Below are positions 35,101 through 43,245 of a DNA stretch of 59,850 bases, piece after piece. This DNA is from a virus. The position numbers were made by a program, and so were the translations under genes. Where the stretch lies: the IMG/VR virus record IMGVR_UViG_3300030098_002885, positions 1-59,850 of that record; one strand, 5' to 3'. How positions within the stretch are numbered: position 1 is the first letter of the stretch; the number at the start of each line of letters is the position of its first letter. Below the pieces are notes generated by a model. It had not been told where the DNA came from and did not search any database. It saw only the letters and a list, made by a program, of their open reading frames with translations.

Positions 35101-38100
35101 CATCTGGTGGTAGTTCTGGACAGTTCTTAAAGACAGACGGGGGAAGCCCCGTGTCCAACGTGACTTGGTCAAAGGGTACTATTCAAATCACTAACAATAC
35201 TACTGACTCTTCTGATCAGCCTGTCTTATGGAGTACACAGACAGGAGATGTAGATGAAATCTTCCACTCCAGTGGTAACCTAACGTACAACGCTCAATAC
35301 AATACCCTCAAATTAGGTAGCGGGATGATTGAAGCCGCGAGCATTAATTACCCCAATGGTAATCTTAGTATTGAGGGGATGGACTGGCCTAGCTCCGCAG
35401 GGAACAGTGGAGAGTTCCTACAAACAGACGGGAGTACCTCTCTAACATGGGCTTCTGCTGGGGGAATTACTGTCACAGACGATGTCTCAGGGAACAGTGA
35501 TCGCTCTCTATTATGGGCAAGTGGTACAGGAAGTCAGAACACAATCTACACATCTAGCGGTGAGCTAACATACAACCCTTATTATAATACTATGAATCTC
35601 TACTCAGGGACCCTTAATGTACAACACATTGAGTATGATAGCGGTAATCTTAGTATTGAGGGGATGGAATGGCCTAGTGGTGCAGGGTCTAACGGGCAAG
35701 TTCTAACAACAGATGGAAGTACCACACTCTCATGGACTTCAGTATCCAGCGGAGGTGCGTCTGCTATAGACGGCCTGAGTGACGCAAAGTCTGGCGGTAC
35801 TGGGTTCGGGAGCAGTTTGAAGCTAGGCGACTCTGGCACAGGAACTTTAAACAACGCATACTATAATGTTTTTGTTGGGATAGATTCTGGCACTGATATT
35901 ACAGAGGGAGATCACAATACTGCTGTAGGATATAGCTCTCTAAATTATGTGACAACTGGATACGAGAACACTTCTCTGGGTAGTTACTCAGGGGGTAACA
36001 TACTTGGCGGGTATTGTAATGTTACTGTAGGATATTATGCAGGGTATAACCTCAACAGTGGTTATGAAAACATCCTTATAGGGAAGAACGCTGGAAAGGA
36101 TATACAGACTGGCTACGACAATACAATCATCGGTAATTACTCTGGGTCATCAAGTCTGACTGGGGAGGTGTGGATAGGAGCCGCTGGATCAGAGCGGATT
36201 AAAATCAATAGTTCTGGCGAGATGACCGTCAACGCTTCCTTTACACTTCCGTCTAGCGATGGGTCAGCTAATCAGGTTCTCCAAACCAACGGGTCTGGGA
36301 CTGTGTCATGGGCAACTGCTGGTGGGGGTGCTTCAAGTCTAAACGATTTAAGTGACGTAGTATTTGATACTACAAATTTCAGTAACTCATTAATGTTAGG
36401 GGATACGCCTAGTGGCACACTTAACAATGCAGACTACAACACATTTGTAGGATTTGGAACTGGGTTAAACGTTACATCAGGAACCTATAATGCGGCTTTA
36501 GGTAAAGGTTCTCTCCTTAATTTAACATCGGGAGATAACAATGTTGCTATGGGACAAGAAGCCCTTAGTACCATCCAAACAACTGATGAGAATACTGCAA
36601 TAGGTAAGCACTCAATGAGGGCTACCAACGGCACATACAATACAGGGCTAGGCGCAGACTCAGGGTTTAGGCACGTTGGTGATGGAGCTACCTACATTGG
36701 ACATTCTGCTGGTCTTCAAATGTATACGGGAGACTACAATACTTATGTAGGTTACAAAGCTGGATATGGCGGTGCTTTATGGACTGCAACAGGAGACTAC
36801 AACATAGCTTTGGGTGTTGAGGCACTTGAAGGTGTTACTTCGGGAACGGGTAATATTGCTGTAGGCTACCAAGCTGGCGATAATATAACCTCTGCTGACT
36901 ATAACACGATCATTGGGTACGACTTAGACCCCGACTCAGCAACTACTGGAGGGGAAGTTGTAATCGGAACAAACACTCGCCGTATTCACATTGATAATTC
37001 TGGCGGCGTACAATTCAACTCAGCCTTTAGGTTTCCAACTGCTGATGGCACATCTAATCAGGTACTACAAACAAATGGATCAGGTGCTGTATCATGGGCA
37101 ACAGTCTCAGGTGGTGGGGGCGGTGGTGCTTCTGATTTAGATGATTTGAGTGACGTAAAGAAAGGCGGGACCGACTTCACAGACAGTATGATGATAGGAG
37201 CTACCTCAACAGGTACTCTATCATCAGCCTCAGATAATTTATTTATTGGTACTTCTGGAGCGGGGGATGCACTTACCTCTGGAACTTATAATATAGGGAT
37301 CGGTAACTTTAGCCTTAGTAGTGTACAGGACGGGGCTAGCAACATTGGAGTTGGTTACAGCGCAGGGCATAGTAATAATGAAAGTTACGGAATCTTTATT
37401 GGTCATCAAGCGGCTCAGTATGTAACTGGAGCTTCTCCTACCATTATAGGATACCACGCGGCGAGAGGGGTTAGTGGGCAGACTACAGCCGCATACACCA
37501 CAGCGATTGGGTTTGAAGCTGGGTACGGTGTCACAACCGCTCAGTTCGGTGTTCATCTTGGTCATAGAGCCGGGAAGTCTGTTACGACAGGTGGCTACAG
37601 TGTCAACCTAGGTGCTTTCGCTGGACAAGATACCAGCACAGGCGACAGTAATACCAATATCGGATATGAGGCTGGACGGCACGGCAACAATATAGGGAAC
37701 GTCTATATAGGAAGGCTCTCTGGACACGGTGTCAGTTCAGTTACGGGGGCTAACTATAATGTAGGTGTTGGGTACAACACTCTAACTGCTATCACCTCTG
37801 GTGAAGGTAATGTATGTATCGGCAAGGACGCTGGCGACAGCATAACGTCTGCCGATAACAATACCATCATTGGTACAGGGATGGACCCAGATTCAGCTAC
37901 GGCTGGTGGTGAGATAGTTATTGGCACGGACACCCGCCGTATCCATGTCGATAACACGGGCGCAGTACAATTCAACTCAGCGTTTAGATTCCCAGCCGCA
38001 GACGGATCAGCAAACCAAGTCCTAGAGACAGACGGGTCAGGCACACTATCGTGGGCTACAGTCTCAGGCGGCGGCGGCTCTTCTACTCTTAGCGGTCTCA

Positions 38101-38249
38101 CAGACGTTACGATCTCCACTCCTCAAAATGGACAGGTCTTGAAGTATGATGGCTCTGGATGGGTCAATGGAACGGATGCCGACAGTGGCGGTGGCGGCGG
38201 CGGTATTACAACTGGCAAAGCCATAGCGATGGCTATGGTCTTTGGATAA
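32127..38249 (+). CDS. giant repeat-rich tail fibre
   Basis: 2,040 residues. The N-terminal 180 residues match the T7 gp17-type attachment domain (GKTFSFPYKATDNQ, ITWNHREKRLDYKDEAVF, FQNGSYVPQTDYT). An Ala/Ser-rich coiled coil follows (about 195-310). Residues 365-900 are repeats of a LxDV-(20)-GDxLxWDGSxW unit. The rest alternates DGSxNQVLxTxGSGTxSWAT units with YNTxxG-type left-handed beta-roll repeats like those of trimeric adhesins. It ends in GKAIAMAMVFG. It is surely a trimeric fibre for host recognition. At 2,040 residues it is several times longer than T7 gp17. Confidence 0.85.
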   Translation: MAIKTTRYGVGDEINKPIVPPLEQGKTFSFPYKATDNQNSMSTEAGVHLLIIEGGRLLFTNDSGTWEPTFGATEITITWNHREKRLDYKDEAVFIFNAFTKQSEGMSHYRYVATGGQTTFSGADADGNTLSYSVADAVQVFQNGSYVPQTDYTATSLTSIVLDTGASASDTITVWALQTLVDQTELVSAINSTSASATSATTSATNASNDADDAEKWANHTFNTLFTLSDGVTTGYSAKSRAVDAERFAEFTIGQTFAATGENTSTHYSAKHYANDAANSASSASTSATSTTNSAAAAAASATAAQNALDSFEAIYLGASATDPTTDSNGDPLTVGDQYFNTSNNTLYVYNGSSWQTAGTPYSLAGLSDVDNSMSPSSGQVLQYDGSDWDAATLNLTTTLASLTDTNLTSIQDDQVLQYDNASSQWKNATLNLTTTLASLTDTNISGIQDDHILRYDSASGEWKNEIPGYLTSSNPLASLSDVAMYSGQSSGDVLAWDGSQWDATSGYLTSISSQSIEDLNDVASMTPSNGDVLTWDGSQWGAESGLTSGSSIEDLADVATMNKGANDLLYWDGSEWSNSQNPGSFLTSISGSSIKDLSDVNSSMSPSTNNLLKWSGSEWTADSSTYLTNSSSIEDLTDVGSFSPSMGDLLKWNGSEWNIGNTSLAELTDTNISSPQANQFIRYDSANSNWRNEDVTIPSTMTDLSDVNNSMSPSSGDVLTYSGSEWNSSGDFLTGNDSIENLNDVAAMTPSTGDHLYYNGSQWTNDSTVLTTSDNLDDLNNVQNSMAPSTGDHLYWDGSQWNKSTTTLTTTSPLNSLTDVNAGSPNNGDNLSWDGSAWVPVSSSGTLAGLTDTSISSPSTGQGLEFNGSSWVNSSSFLVSTSNWSALSNVDSSTDTASAGEGIRFNGSYWIAGYPEKSEINEDSSTSSTGNILWTTATSSTDESLYISNTYLAWNANAKEFTLGSGGKFIAPHIDIAHAEIDQLNNFNIPTSGGSSGQFLKTDGGSPVSNVTWSKGTIQITNNTTDSSDQPVLWSTQTGDVDEIFHSSGNLTYNAQYNTLKLGSGMIEAASINYPNGNLSIEGMDWPSSAGNSGEFLQTDGSTSLTWASAGGITVTDDVSGNSDRSLLWASGTGSQNTIYTSSGELTYNPYYNTMNLYSGTLNVQHIEYDSGNLSIEGMEWPSGAGSNGQVLTTDGSTTLSWTSVSSGGASAIDGLSDAKSGGTGFGSSLKLGDSGTGTLNNAYYNVFVGIDSGTDITEGDHNTAVGYSSLNYVTTGYENTSLGSYSGGNILGGYCNVTVGYYAGYNLNSGYENILIGKNAGKDIQTGYDNTIIGNYSGSSSLTGEVWIGAAGSERIKINSSGEMTVNASFTLPSSDGSANQVLQTNGSGTVSWATAGGGASSLNDLSDVVFDTTNFSNSLMLGDTPSGTLNNADYNTFVGFGTGLNVTSGTYNAALGKGSLLNLTSGDNNVAMGQEALSTIQTTDENTAIGKHSMRATNGTYNTGLGADSGFRHVGDGATYIGHSAGLQMYTGDYNTYVGYKAGYGGALWTATGDYNIALGVEALEGVTSGTGNIAVGYQAGDNITSADYNTIIGYDLDPDSATTGGEVVIGTNTRRIHIDNSGGVQFNSAFRFPTADGTSNQVLQTNGSGAVSWATVSGGGGGGASDLDDLSDVKKGGTDFTDSMMIGATSTGTLSSASDNLFIGTSGAGDALTSGTYNIGIGNFSLSSVQDGASNIGVGYSAGHSNNESYGIFIGHQAAQYVTGASPTIIGYHAARGVSGQTTAAYTTAIGFEAGYGVTTAQFGVHLGHRAGKSVTTGGYSVNLGAFAGQDTSTGDSNTNIGYEAGRHGNNIGNVYIGRLSGHGVSSVTGANYNVGVGYNTLTAITSGEGNVCIGKDAGDSITSADNNTIIGTGMDPDSATAGGEIVIGTDTRRIHVDNTGAVQFNSAFRFPAADGSANQVLETDGSGTLSWATVSGGGGSSTLSGLTDVTISTPQNGQVLKYDGSGWVNGTDADSGGGGGGITTGKAIAMAMVFG
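33215..37990 (+). repeat. tandem coding repeats of the tail fibre
   Basis: Two repeat classes in one gene. From 33215 to about 34870, some 14 imperfect units of roughly 100 bases encode LxDV...GDxLxWDGSxW. From about 35830 to 37990, three longer blocks each begin with an LSDV unit, run through many YNTxxG turns and end with a DGSxNQVLxT unit. Units diverge at the DNA level, so the array looks old rather than freshly expanded, yet homologous recombination between units could change fibre length. Confidence 0.8.
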
Positions 38250-38260
38250 GGAATTAAGTT

Positions 38261-38644
38261 ATGGCAAACCCTAACATAGTTGGTGTCACAAGTATTTATG
38301 GAAAGACGGCGGCGGCTACGAATATCGCTACAACGGGAACCGATATTGTAACGTGCGCGGCAAATAAAATCCTCAAGATCAATTCTCTTGTGGTCACCAA
38401 TGTAGACTCAAACGATTCTGGCCCCACCGATATTTCAGTGGCGGTGATTGGGGATGGTACGAACATGGCTAACGCTAGCCACTACCTAGCGAGAAACATC
38501 GTTGTCCCTGATAGCACCTCGTTGGTCCTTATCTCTAAGGACACATCAATCTACCTACTAGAAGGAGACAAGTTACAGCTAACCTCTAATGTGAACAGTG
38601 ATCTGGCTGGCTTCGTTTCTTACGAAGAAATTGACGATGCTTAA
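38261..38644 (+). CDS. putative virion accessory protein
   Basis: 127 residues, all beta, starting MANPNIVGVTSIYGKT and ending in IYLLEGDKLQLTSN. The pattern of a small beta-sandwich with a VPDSTSLVLISKDTSIYL edge is common among small phage structural proteins. It lies between the main fibre and the glycine-rich adhesin with 11- and 2-base gaps. A fibre-associated or decoration protein fits. Function is inferred. Confidence 0.55.
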   Translation: MANPNIVGVTSIYGKTAAATNIATTGTDIVTCAANKILKINSLVVTNVDSNDSGPTDISVAVIGDGTNMANASHYLARNIVVPDSTSLVLISKDTSIYLLEGDKLQLTSNVNSDLAGFVSYEEIDDA

Positions 38645-38646
38645 TA

Positions 38647-39780
38647 ATGGCGTTCAACTATTTTGATAACCATTCCATCGTAGGGGACAGGAAACAAGAT
38701 CGCGGCAAGGGCCTCAGTGATCTTGAGAGCAATCGTATTGATTCAGCACCCCATGTGAGTATTCACATAGAGGCTCCCTCTACTCCTAGCCAAACTGCGG
38801 GAACAATGACTGTAACTAATACAGCCGCTTATCCCCCCGTCGCTCTGTCAGGAACCTATGCTGGCTACTACAGTTTTGAGATTCCCTCCGGGGGTGACTA
38901 TGTGCTGTATGCCTGTGGGTCCATGGGGGGAGACATCACCTCGGGTAGTTATGCTAGCCATAATGCACACGGTTTCGGATATCAAAAATGTTACGAGTAC
39001 ACCTTCGACGGGGGCGAAACTATCTATATGATGGCGGGGCAAAGTGGGGGGATGCCTAGTGATAACACAGGTGCTGGAGGTGGAGGTATGTCTGCCATAG
39101 CTTTAAGTACTGGGTCAGACCCTTCTTCCTGTACCGCCTTACTCGTTGGGGGAGGTGGAGGAGGAGATGTTCGATCAGGGCTTCACACCAACTCCTTCGA
39201 TATTGATTGGCAGAGTGGGAACGATGGGGAGAAAGGGCATAACGGGTGCGCTGGCCCGGCAGGACTGAATATTGGAGCTTCTAACGCCGAGAACACCTAC
39301 CAGTCTGTAGGGAACGGATGCACTATGAATAACAACACTTGGTATGTTAACCAAGGCTCAAACAGATATCACCGTTTTGCCGGGTGGCATGGAGGTGGTT
39401 TCAACACTAGTGGGGGTGGTTCGTCAGCCCGTTCTGGCGGCTCCGCTGGCGCGGGATTCAAGCAAGGTTGTGTGGGGGGACAAGCGACAGGAACTGCTGG
39501 CTTCGGAGGTTTTGGAGGAGGCGGTTCATCTTCCACGAACTGTGGTTATGGCGGCGGGGCGGGGGGCTATACAGGCGGTATGAGTGGGGGCTACTCCAAT
39601 GGATGTGGAGGTGCTGGCGGCGGCGGTGGCTCTTACCACGCACCTAACATGACTGTCATCAATACCTATGATGGAAGACCCACTTCAAAATTACCGGGAT
39701 GTGTAGGGATTATAGCAAAGCCCTTCTTTCTGGTGGGGAGCGGCACTTACCCGAATAGTGATCTCCCAAGGGGGCTATAA
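38647..39780 (+). CDS. glycine-rich tail adhesin
   Basis: 377 residues. A short N-terminal segment is followed by a domain starting GDYVLYACGSMGGDI, with runs such as GAGGGGMSAIAL, LLVGGGGGGDV and GAGGGGGSYH spaced through it. This is the ALK-type glycine-rich architecture, also used by phage adhesins that expose polyglycine sandwiches. Several Cys residues (CAGPAG, CGYGGGAGG, CGGAGGGGG) could form disulfides. It probably caps the fibre and contacts the receptor. The downstream start overlaps its stop. Confidence 0.65.
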   Translation: MAFNYFDNHSIVGDRKQDRGKGLSDLESNRIDSAPHVSIHIEAPSTPSQTAGTMTVTNTAAYPPVALSGTYAGYYSFEIPSGGDYVLYACGSMGGDITSGSYASHNAHGFGYQKCYEYTFDGGETIYMMAGQSGGMPSDNTGAGGGGMSAIALSTGSDPSSCTALLVGGGGGGDVRSGLHTNSFDIDWQSGNDGEKGHNGCAGPAGLNIGASNAENTYQSVGNGCTMNNNTWYVNQGSNRYHRFAGWHGGGFNTSGGGSSARSGGSAGAGFKQGCVGGQATGTAGFGGFGGGGSSSTNCGYGGGAGGYTGGMSGGYSNGCGGAGGGGGSYHAPNMTVINTYDGRPTSKLPGCVGIIAKPFFLVGSGTYPNSDLPRGL

Positions 39781-40946
39781 TGAGAAGGAACGGTGGGTTC
39801 ATAAGAGAGAATAGATACGCCACTTCCCAGTGGGACGGTGAATTTAGTGGTATCTATGATACCCATGATCAGTTTCACGCCAAAGAGGAGGGTCAATGGC
39901 CCGCGATTCCTACATACGCAATAGCGACAGTCGGTAATGTGACGAGCGTCACAGAGGGTAACACGATCCAGTGGACCTTGACCTGTACTGGGGTGAAAAA
40001 TGACACTTGGGTTTACTGGACCATAGGCACAATATCAGGACCCACGATGGACCTAGCCGACTTTGACGGAGAAAACCTGATGGCGGCTCTTAATGGGTGG
40101 GAAGATAATCCAACCCAGACCGTGACAAGAACCGTTACAGCGGAACAAAATCCGGGAGATGCAGAGAGTAACAGCTTCCGAGTTTATATGAGGGTAGGGG
40201 GTTATGGTGGTACGGTAGTCGATCAGACACCTACGATAACCGTAGTCGATGCTATCGCATATGGGACGGACATAAGCTCCAGCTTCTACGAAATTTCTAA
40301 TAGGTTTATAAATTCCCAGACATACATGGGAAACAGTTCAGACTATAACGGCCCTTATGATGTTGGTGAAATACAACAATCAGCGTCAGGGACCAAACGA
40401 ATTTACCTTGGTGTGAAGGTGACTGCCTCTACAACGTACTACAATGATCTACCTATCGCTGGGGTCCAACATCTTAACTCATCCAATGTAGTTCAAAACA
40501 CATGGATTTTTAATGGCAGTTCCAGCACTTGGACAACCACAACAAGTCAAGTGACGGGGACTTCTACTGTAGGGATTGGAGGAGGTTCCTATACACCTTC
40601 TCAAGCCGCCAGCCTCACTTATAGTTCAATTTCCACAAGCGTTGGGACCACAAAATTTGGCCTCAGAAACAGCACAGGCTCTTGGTACACAGGGGCCGAC
40701 AATGGCATCACAAATATTACGACTGCTTGGACAGTGGGTAATGGAACGCTGAACCAGACCGCAACAAATAATTACTTATACCGAGAAACAAGTGGCTCCA
40801 CTAGATGGTCTACGGTGTTCTGTCGCAGTCCCACATTCTCAATAACTTCTGGCGATAGGATTAGGGTGGCCCACGCATTAACAGGTCCAACGAGTATGGC
40901 TTCAACTTATGATGATGATGATAGTCTTTGGATAGGGGTCTACTAG
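39780..40946 (+). CDS. putative tail/fibre protein with Ig-like domain
   Basis: 388 residues, beta-rich. Residues about 45-155 (VGNVTSVTEGNTIQWTLTCT to YMRVGGY) look like a Calx-beta/Ig-type domain. The rest is Thr/Ser/Gly-rich and ends in an acidic DDDDSLWIGVY. It starts inside the stop of the adhesin gene and shares its receptor-module position. Probably virion surface. Confidence 0.5.
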   Translation: MRRNGGFIRENRYATSQWDGEFSGIYDTHDQFHAKEEGQWPAIPTYAIATVGNVTSVTEGNTIQWTLTCTGVKNDTWVYWTIGTISGPTMDLADFDGENLMAALNGWEDNPTQTVTRTVTAEQNPGDAESNSFRVYMRVGGYGGTVVDQTPTITVVDAIAYGTDISSSFYEISNRFINSQTYMGNSSDYNGPYDVGEIQQSASGTKRIYLGVKVTASTTYYNDLPIAGVQHLNSSNVVQNTWIFNGSSSTWTTTTSQVTGTSTVGIGGGSYTPSQAASLTYSSISTSVGTTKFGLRNSTGSWYTGADNGITNITTAWTVGNGTLNQTATNNYLYRETSGSTRWSTVFCRSPTFSITSGDRIRVAHALTGPTSMASTYDDDDSLWIGVY

Positions 40947-40947
40947 C

Positions 40948-41244
40948 ATGAGATGGTCCTTACGCAATCAAGAACCTATAGATGAGTTACCTGACAGGAT
41001 CATCTTGTCTAACGGGGACACTCGACCAAGCTCTTCAGCTACAGCAGAGCAAATAGAAGATGCAGGGTGGAAAGAAGTTTTTGCTACCCACAATGATGAA
41101 ACGCATAGAGCAGAGTGGCGGGTAGGCCCTGATGGAGAATATGAGTGGTGTTACATAGAACTTACAGATACGGAGAAATATACGATCCGTCCTGACCTAG
41201 CACCTGACGCAGAGGAGGGAACGGATGTCGATAGTATCGAATAA
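40948..41244 (+). CDS. hypothetical protein downstream of the fibre genes
   Basis: 98 residues, acidic, rich in Trp and Glu, no membrane segment. It follows the fibre cluster by one base. Small acidic genes at this place are often fibre-assembly chaperones, but no motif supports that here. The last residues include the acidic DAEEGTDVDSIE tail. Confidence 0.5.
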   Translation: MRWSLRNQEPIDELPDRIILSNGDTRPSSSATAEQIEDAGWKEVFATHNDETHRAEWRVGPDGEYEWCYIELTDTEKYTIRPDLAPDAEEGTDVDSIE

Positions 41245-41270
41245 TTGTGATCTATGTGTGATGGTCATCG

Positions 41271-41432
41271 TTGCGAAAAGTAGGTAAAGTCTGGTATCCA
41301 AACACAAGGGAAGGTGAGCGGAAAGCACAAGAAGCCTTAAAGAATTTAAGACGAGCGCAGTCGAGCGAAAGGTTGAAGCATAGATTACTACGGCGCGGTG
41401 CGCCAAAGAAGAGAGATGAGCCATGGTGGTAG
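41271..41432 (+). CDS. small basic protein with TTG start
   Basis: A 53-residue frame opens at TTG 41271 and ends at 41432, overlapping the next gene start (ATGGTGGTAG). The product is strongly basic and helical (MRKVGKVWYPNTREG, then Arg/Lys-rich helix to KKRDEPWW). No ATG is available in frame, and no clear Shine-Dalgarno is seen. Support is the open frame filling the gap exactly and the stop/start overlap. Confidence 0.4.
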   Translation: MRKVGKVWYPNTREGERKAQEALKNLRRAQSSERLKHRLLRRGAPKKRDEPWW

Positions 41433-41983
41433 AAGTGATTGCTGGTATAGCCTTAATGAAACAAGGCGTAACCGCTATCAAAGACCTGATACATACAGCA
41501 GAGGATGTGAATGATATTACACATCATCTGACTGATATCCTCCGTGGGCATGAAGATGTTCAAAAGAAGTTTCACCATGCCAAGAGTAAACCTCTAACTA
41601 AATGGCAACTCTATTTTAAACAGACTATTGGTCGAAACACAGAGGATGAGGCCCACGATTCTTTAGCCGCCATAGCCGCAGAGGTGATGGAAAAACGACA
41701 GGCAGAGAGGGTATTACAGCAAGTAGAAAGGGCTGTGAATCGGCGTTTCCCCGGAGCTTGGGATGAGGTACAAGACTTATATAAACAGAGAAAAGAAGAA
41801 GCTAGACAAGCAGAAATAAAAGCCAAGCAAATGGCTAAGTTAAAAGCAGAACAAGAGAAAGAATTTTGGGACCATGTACTACACTGGATTCTTGAAGGTT
41901 TAAAATTAATATTAGTAATAGGTGGTGCAATACTAATGTTTTATTTAATTTGGATTAACCGTTGCACCTCTGGGACTTGTTAA
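41423..41983 (+). CDS. coiled-coil protein with C-terminal membrane anchor
   Basis: 186 residues. A hydrophobic N-terminus (VEVIAGIALMKQG) is followed by charged coiled coil (about 60-150), then a strong membrane segment near the end (LILVIGGAILMFYLIWI) and a Cys-containing tail. It opens the lysis region and is followed without a gap by a second membrane/coiled-coil protein. The pair resembles a spanin-like or membrane-linked lysis set, but a virion tail protein cannot be excluded. Confidence 0.45.
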   Translation: MVVEVIAGIALMKQGVTAIKDLIHTAEDVNDITHHLTDILRGHEDVQKKFHHAKSKPLTKWQLYFKQTIGRNTEDEAHDSLAAIAAEVMEKRQAERVLQQVERAVNRRFPGAWDEVQDLYKQRKEEARQAEIKAKQMAKLKAEQEKEFWDHVLHWILEGLKLILVIGGAILMFYLIWINRCTSGTC

Positions 41984-42361
41984 ATGTTGGAAGACCCTAG
42001 AACACTTTTTCAATTAGGCACAATCCTAGTTACTTTAGCAGGGGGCTGGGCTATGATCAGAGCTTCTCTAGGAACCGCGCAACGAGATTTGCGTAACCTT
42101 GAGGCCACCTTTAAGGAAAACATCAATGATCTGCACACCCGTGTAGACACTATTGAACAAGACAAAGGTGTGTTAATAAGACAGGCTGAGATTTTTGGGA
42201 CCATCCTAAGTCCTAAAGAATTACAGATTGCTAACCGTGAGATGGGAGCATTGTTGAATAGGGTACAGCAGTTAGAAGCTGACTTAAAATCCCACAAAGA
42301 TTTATATGACAGGTCACATAACAACGCACATAAGTATATAGCACCGCCAAAAGGAACCTGA
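41984..42361 (+). CDS. membrane-anchored coiled-coil protein (spanin-like)
   Basis: 125 residues with one N-terminal membrane segment (LFQLGTILVTLAGGWAMI) followed by a long coiled coil (about 30-110). This is the build of an inner-membrane spanin subunit, which helps disrupt the outer membrane after holin and endolysin act. It lies 3 bases before the small holin candidate. Assignment by architecture and context. Confidence 0.5.
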   Translation: MLEDPRTLFQLGTILVTLAGGWAMIRASLGTAQRDLRNLEATFKENINDLHTRVDTIEQDKGVLIRQAEIFGTILSPKELQIANREMGALLNRVQQLEADLKSHKDLYDRSHNNAHKYIAPPKGT

Positions 42362-42364
42362 TTA

Positions 42365-42538
42365 ATGAATAAGACCACTATGGACATTGGGATAGGAGCA
42401 GGGGCAATAGCTACTCCAGCATGGTTGACCACGGCTACAGGCGTGGGAGAGCTTATCATCGTTGGCCTTGGTATAGCGTTGGTAGCGGTTAGATTAATGA
42501 TTTCCCTCCGAGAGTGGAAATCTACCTCAAAGGATTGA
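42365..42538 (+). CDS. small holin candidate
   Basis: 57 residues from the ATG at 42365, three bases after the upstream stop. The N-terminal half is Gly/Ala-rich (IGIGAGAIATPAW). A strong hydrophobic segment follows (GELIIVGLGIALVAVRLMI) and the C-terminus is basic (LREWKSTSKD). This is the shape of a small class II/III holin, beside the amidase gene. With the 3TM holin at 45046 the phage would have two. Confidence 0.55.
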   Translation: MNKTTMDIGIGAGAIATPAWLTTATGVGELIIVGLGIALVAVRLMISLREWKSTSKD

Positions 42539-42563
42539 AATTGTGTAGACATGAATCTATACT

Positions 42564-42576
42564 TAGACACTGTCTA
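42564..42576. promoter_or_regulatory. TAGACA palindrome
   Basis: TAGACA and TGTCTA face each other with one base between, a perfect 13-base inverted repeat in the 43-base gap before the lysis gene at 42582. A further TAGACA lies at 42546. It may be an operator for the lysis genes or part of the genome-wide TAGACA pattern. Confidence 0.4.
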
Positions 42577-42581
42577 GAATT

Positions 42582-42797
42582 ATGTGGACAACAATAGTTT
42601 TTGTACTCTTGTTCCCCGGAACTGCGTGGCCTCTTGAAGATCGAAGGGGTCCGTATCAAACGAAAGAAGAATGTTTCATGCGGGGTGCAGAACTTATAAG
42701 GGATATATCGTTGGAGCTTCCTATAATCAAAGCGGAAGTTTCTTGTGAGAAAGATAGAGATAAAGAATGGCTAGGCGCAGATCAACCGATTATATAG
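42582..42797 (+). CDS. small exported two-cysteine protein (family copy 3)
   Basis: 71 residues with a signal-like N-terminus (MWTTIVFVLLFPGTAWP), then GPYQTKEECF, which has the family aromatic-to-Cys spacing of six, and KAEVSCEKD with the second Cys. The 3' end overlaps the amidase gene by 31 bases. Its place in the lysis cassette suggests an exported envelope protein. Confidence 0.6.
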   Translation: MWTTIVFVLLFPGTAWPLEDRRGPYQTKEECFMRGAELIRDISLELPIIKAEVSCEKDRDKEWLGADQPII

Positions 42798-43207
42798 TAA
42801 TTCATTGTTCCGATACTTACGAGACAATGGACATTGATGCGGCTACCATTAGGAGGTGGCACGTTGAGGAGCGGGGCTGGTCAGATATTGGTTACCATAA
42901 AGTTATTCTCCGGGATGGTACGATAGAACAAGGTCGCCCAGACACAGACAGTGGCGCACATGCAAAGAATTATAACTCTAAAAGTATAGCTGTCTGTATG
43001 GTAGGGGGGCGAGGTGATGACGACCAAGCTGAAGACAACTTTACCGATGCTCAATGGCAATCCCTTCAAGAGATAGTCATAGACTTACGAACACGCTGGC
43101 CTAATGCTACTGTCTTAGGGCATCGTGATCTAGATGGGGTCACGAAAGAATGTCCCTCTTTTGATGTGGCTTCTAAAATTAGCCAATGGGAAACCTCTCG
43201 TTGGTAA
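42767..43207 (+). CDS. N-acetylmuramoyl-L-alanine amidase, T7 lysozyme type
   Basis: 146 residues, a single zinc amidase_2 domain. Key residues seen: His13 in IVIHCSDT, Tyr43 in IGYHKVIL, His119 in VLGHRDLDG, Lys127 and Cys129 in TKECPSFDV, matching the T7 lysozyme zinc ligands and catalytic pair. It cleaves the bond between muramic acid and the peptide stem. No signal peptide, so it needs a holin. T7 lysozyme also inhibits T7 RNA polymerase, but no such polymerase is seen here. The start overlaps the upstream gene by 31 bases. Confidence 0.92.
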   Translation: MARRRSTDYIVIHCSDTYETMDIDAATIRRWHVEERGWSDIGYHKVILRDGTIEQGRPDTDSGAHAKNYNSKSIAVCMVGGRGDDDQAEDNFTDAQWQSLQEIVIDLRTRWPNATVLGHRDLDGVTKECPSFDVASKISQWETSRW

Positions 43208-43245
43208 TAGGCATGTTACTTGTTAGAGCAATGGAGTTTAGTCCT

